Below are positions 61,944 to 64,000 of a DNA stretch of 64,000 nucleotides, piece after piece; position 1 is the stretch's first letter, and each line of letters starts with the position of its first letter. A program made the translations under genes and the position numbers. The stretch covers positions 66,940 to 130,939 of the forward strand of contig DASPIK010000086.1 in NCBI GenBank assembly GCA_035629075.1, read 5' to 3'. Under the pieces are notes generated by a model that saw only the letters and a program-made list of their open reading frames with translations, made no database searches and had not been told where the DNA came from. The DNA is from JAEZPW01 sp035629075. Its GTDB lineage: Bacteria; Acidobacteriota; Terriglobia; Terriglobales; Acidobacteriaceae.

Positions 61944-62453
61944 CTAGCGGTTGTCTGAGCGAACATCGAGGTCACGACGCGCAACCTGAGCTGTCGGCGA
62001 TTCCTTCCGCTTGTTCTTGAATGCGTAGAAAACCGCTAGTAATGGTGGAGCCAGAAGAAGACCCCAAAACGGAAAGAAGAAGGCCATAACCAGCGGCACA
62101 AGTATCGATGCCCAGATGGGCACCTTGGCCGTACGCTTCATGAGGTAGGGCTGAAAGAGAAATCCGTCAACCACGACCACCACGGCGTAAAGAATTAAGA
62201 CGTAGATCATGTGCTCCCAGCCCAGGATGAACAGGGCTGTGAGAGCGGGTCCGATCAACGTAAGTACCGGGCCGAAGTGCGGTATGAACTGCAGCAAGAA
62301 GGCCAAGAACGCCCACAGCGGCGCAAAAGGAACGCGGATGATCAGCAACCCGACAAGCCAGAGAACTCCAACCGCGAGCGCGTCCTGGGACTGCGCGATG
62401 AACCAATTCTTAAGCGCCGTGCCAGTTGTCCTGAGATGATCGTTATATTCCAC
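61944..62453 (-). CDS. Half-length AI-2E-family transporter-like protein
   Basis: The 169-residue product matches only the C-terminal half of AI-2E/PerM-type membrane proteins (usually about 350 residues): LKNWFIAQSQDALAVGVLWLVGLLIIRVPFAPLWAFLAFLLQFIPHFGPVLTLIGPALTAL, then DGFLFQPYLMKRTAKVPIWASIL and WGLLLAPPLLAVFYAFK. It has about five hydrophobic helices. The start is a GTG; a TAA lies three codons upstream in frame, and only 127 bases separate it from purQ, so the missing N-terminal half is not here. It is either a remnant or a compact variant. The C-terminus is basic. Substrate unknown. Confidence 0.7.
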   Translation of the reverse strand: MEYNDHLRTTGTALKNWFIAQSQDALAVGVLWLVGLLIIRVPFAPLWAFLAFLLQFIPHFGPVLTLIGPALTALFILGWEHMIYVLILYAVVVVVDGFLFQPYLMKRTAKVPIWASILVPLVMAFFFPFWGLLLAPPLLAVFYAFKNKRKESPTAQVARRDLDVRSDNR

Positions 62454-62580
62454 GTTTGCTTAGATTAGAGAAGTGGCTCTAGAGATTACAACGTGAACTC
62501 GAACCCCACAAACACGTACGCCACCGGCTCAGTCGAAACTGATAAACTCGTTGTAGCTCGACTCCGAGGTTAATGAACGT

Positions 62581-63276
62581 ATGAAGACCGGCATCATCAT
62601 CTTTCCTGGCTCAAACTGCGACTATGACGCATTCTGGGCGGTGAAGGAACTGGCACACCAGCCTGCCACGTTCCTCTGGCATGATACGCACGACCTGCAG
62701 AACTGCGACCTGATCATCGTGCCGGGCGGCTTCTCATATGGAGACTACCTGCGGACCGGAGCTATCGCCAAGTTTTCGCCCGTCATGGATTCAGTGCGAC
62801 AATTTGCCGAAAGCGGCGGATTGGTTATGGGCATCTGCAATGGTTTTCAGATCCTCTGCGAAGCCGGTCTGTTACCGGGTGCATTGATGCGCAATGCTGG
62901 GCTTAAATACATTTGCCGCACCGTGCACGTTCGTGTCGAGAATACGGATACGCCGTTCACCAATGCGTGCCGCCCCGGTGAAGTTTTGCAGATCCCGATC
63001 GGCCACATGGAAGGCAACTACACCTGCGACGCAGCAACGCTCGAGGAACTTAAGCGCGATAACCGCATCGTGTTCCGCTACGTCAACGAGCAAGGAGAAC
63101 CGACACCCGAGGCGAATCCGAACGGCTCTCTCGATAACATCGCTGGAATCTGCTCGCCGGGACGCAACGTACTCGGCATGATGCCGCACCCCGAGCGCAA
63201 CAGCGAAGCACTGCTCGGCAACGCTGATGGGTTCAAGATCTTCCAGTCGCTCGTGAGCGCGATGGCCGCGAAGTAG
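62581..63276 (+). CDS. purQ: Phosphoribosylformylglycinamidine synthase, glutaminase subunit
   Basis: PurQ supplies ammonia from glutamine to PurL in purine synthesis. The 231-residue product is a class I amidotransferase: GIIIFPGSNCDYDAF at the start, IIVPGGFSYGDYLR, the nucleophile Cys in MGICNGFQIL, and the His-Glu pair in GMMPHPERNSEALLG. Length fits. PurS and PurL are not in the window. A terminator follows. Confidence 0.96.
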   Translation: MKTGIIIFPGSNCDYDAFWAVKELAHQPATFLWHDTHDLQNCDLIIVPGGFSYGDYLRTGAIAKFSPVMDSVRQFAESGGLVMGICNGFQILCEAGLLPGALMRNAGLKYICRTVHVRVENTDTPFTNACRPGEVLQIPIGHMEGNYTCDAATLEELKRDNRIVFRYVNEQGEPTPEANPNGSLDNIAGICSPGRNVLGMMPHPERNSEALLGNADGFKIFQSLVSAMAAK

Positions 63277-63299
63277 CAATGCTCCTTGTGATGTGAAAA

Positions 63300-63325
63300 G
63301 ACCCGAGCTGCGCCTCGGGTCTTTT
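63300..63325. terminator. Terminator after purQ
   Basis: GACCCGAG pairs with CTCGGGTC around CTGCGC, with TTTTC after it. It stands between purQ and the convergent cyclodeaminase gene. Confidence 0.9.
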
Positions 63326-63355
63326 CTTTGCTACAAAGGTTGCAGGGCATACTCC

Positions 63356-64000
63356 CTAGCTGGCCGGAGAAGGTGCGCGATGAAAGTCGATCCCGGCCTT
63401 AGCCAGCCTTGCACAAACGCCATCCTCGAACGGCTGATCCGTCATTCCCTCGAGGTTGATCGCCACGTTCGCTAGCGCGCTGTAAACGGCAGCATTCGCG
63501 AGCGCGGTCGCACTGGTCAGGTCGGAGGCCATCTTCGGGTTAGTGATCGGCCGTAGCTGCTCGACGATCGCCTCGACTCGTTTCGATTTCTCAACCACGC
63601 TCAGTGGAACCTCGATAGCCTGTTTGAGCGCGGCGGAGATCAGCGCGTCACCATCGGTCGAAGTCTTCGCAGCTTTGTACGCGGCCACCACTGACCTGTA
63701 TGACTCGGCGTCCGCGTCAACAGCGGCTTTGAGTTCCTCGCGCAGCGTCGCCAACTCAGCCAGCACTTCGCTCAGCTGCGTTTCGTACTGAAGGTAGTTC
63801 TTCTTGCCGCGCGACATGCCCGCCACCATGGCACCCAGTGCCGCGGCCATTGCGCCTGTCGCAGCGGCTGCGCTGCCTCCGCCGGGAGCGGCCGTCGGTG
63901 CAGCCAGTTGCTCGATGAAAGGCTCGACTCCGGCACGCAGTCCGCCCACGGCCATCTTTCCGCCCATCACGGCAGCGAGCCGGTTTTCCAGAATCATCGA
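63356..64000 (-). CDS. Formiminotransferase-cyclodeaminase, C-terminal cyclodeaminase domain (runs off window)
   Basis: The readable 215 codons encode a formimidoyltetrahydrofolate cyclodeaminase domain: VEPFIEQLAAPTAAPGGGSAAAATGAMAAALGAMVAGMS, with a following helical bundle and a KMASDLTSATALANAAVYSALANVAINLEGM end. This enzyme converts 5-formimino-THF to methenyl-THF in histidine breakdown. The sequence just upstream (ENRLAAVMGGKMAVGGLRAG) is the type of linker that joins it to a glutamate formimidoyltransferase domain, and the frame is still open at the window edge, so the gene is probably the bifunctional form and partial here. An ATG at 63997 is the only start visible in the window. Confidence 0.8.
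   Translation of the reverse strand, partial: SMILENRLAAVMGGKMAVGGLRAGVEPFIEQLAAPTAAPGGGSAAAATGAMAAALGAMVAGMSRGKKNYLQYETQLSEVLAELATLREELKAAVDADAESYRSVVAAYKAAKTSTDGDALISAALKQAIEVPLSVVEKSKRVEAIVEQLRPITNPKMASDLTSATALANAAVYSALANVAINLEGMTDQPFEDGVCARLAKAGIDFHRAPSPAS

Overview
The window looks like a chromosomal segment of an acidobacterium of the Koribacter/Terriglobia type. This rests on gene content, not on a search. There are two large Oar-like TonB-dependent receptors with N-terminal carboxypeptidase-regulatory domains, the futalosine-pathway gene mqnD, a fused branched-chain 2-oxoacid dehydrogenase E1, a DUF4097 protein, and short GC-rich palindromes of the type scattered through such genomes. 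Base composition is moderately GC-rich and even. I saw no tRNA, rRNA, CRISPR array, integrase, transposase or phage gene, so this is mostly core chromosome.

Layout. 1-7 kb: a partial gene end, a cluster of short palindromes, an exported glycine-rich protein, mqnD, an M49-like metallopeptidase, and a protein joining an ArnT/PMT-like membrane glycosyltransferase to a GT2 dolichyl-phosphate-mannose-synthase-like domain. 7-13 kb: a lone nuoB, a Rieske ferredoxin, a GAF/HD-GYP phosphodiesterase, cysK, a degenerate receiver, a HAD hydrolase and a DUF4097 protein. 13-25 kb: two SAM methyltransferases, a small zinc-ribbon protein, an APC permease, small membrane proteins, a saccharopine-dehydrogenase-like enzyme with DoxX, the fused E1, gph and uvrB.

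24.9-37.3 kb holds a 12-gene minus-strand chemosensory operon. In transcription order it is a PilZ-like protein, a pseudo-receiver/histidine-kinase-dimerisation protein, PilH-like receiver, PilI-like CheW, MCP, CheR, hybrid CheA, CheB, two CheW proteins, a receiver-PATAN (DUF4388) protein, and a receiver with a C-terminal coiled coil. The core order matches the pilH-pilI-pilJ-pilK-chpA-chpB-chpC order of type IV pilus (Chp) systems, so control of twitching or of another pilus output is likely. The degenerate receivers and the kinase fragment without an ATPase are the most unusual parts.

37.6-43.2 kb: uvsE, an HD-domain protein, a zinc-ribbon/XRE regulator with a readable promoter and operator-like repeats, and a TonB receptor preceded by a small exported CxxC protein. 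43.3-49.1 kb: a same-strand isoprenoid/envelope cluster uppS-cdsA-dxr-rseP-ispG, with competing hairpins before ispG. 49-56.7 kb: a 36-residue membrane protein, DUF72, CAP-domain protein, rmuC, a small exported protein with an apparent one-base frameshift, an ABC permease pair and a CNNM/CorC protein. 57-64 kb: the second TonB receptor, an HlyD-type adaptor, a half-length AI-2E-family protein, purQ, and the cyclodeaminase end of a formiminotransferase-cyclodeaminase that runs off the window.

Rho-independent terminators are clear after most units, and many sit between convergent genes, which helps fix the transcription units.
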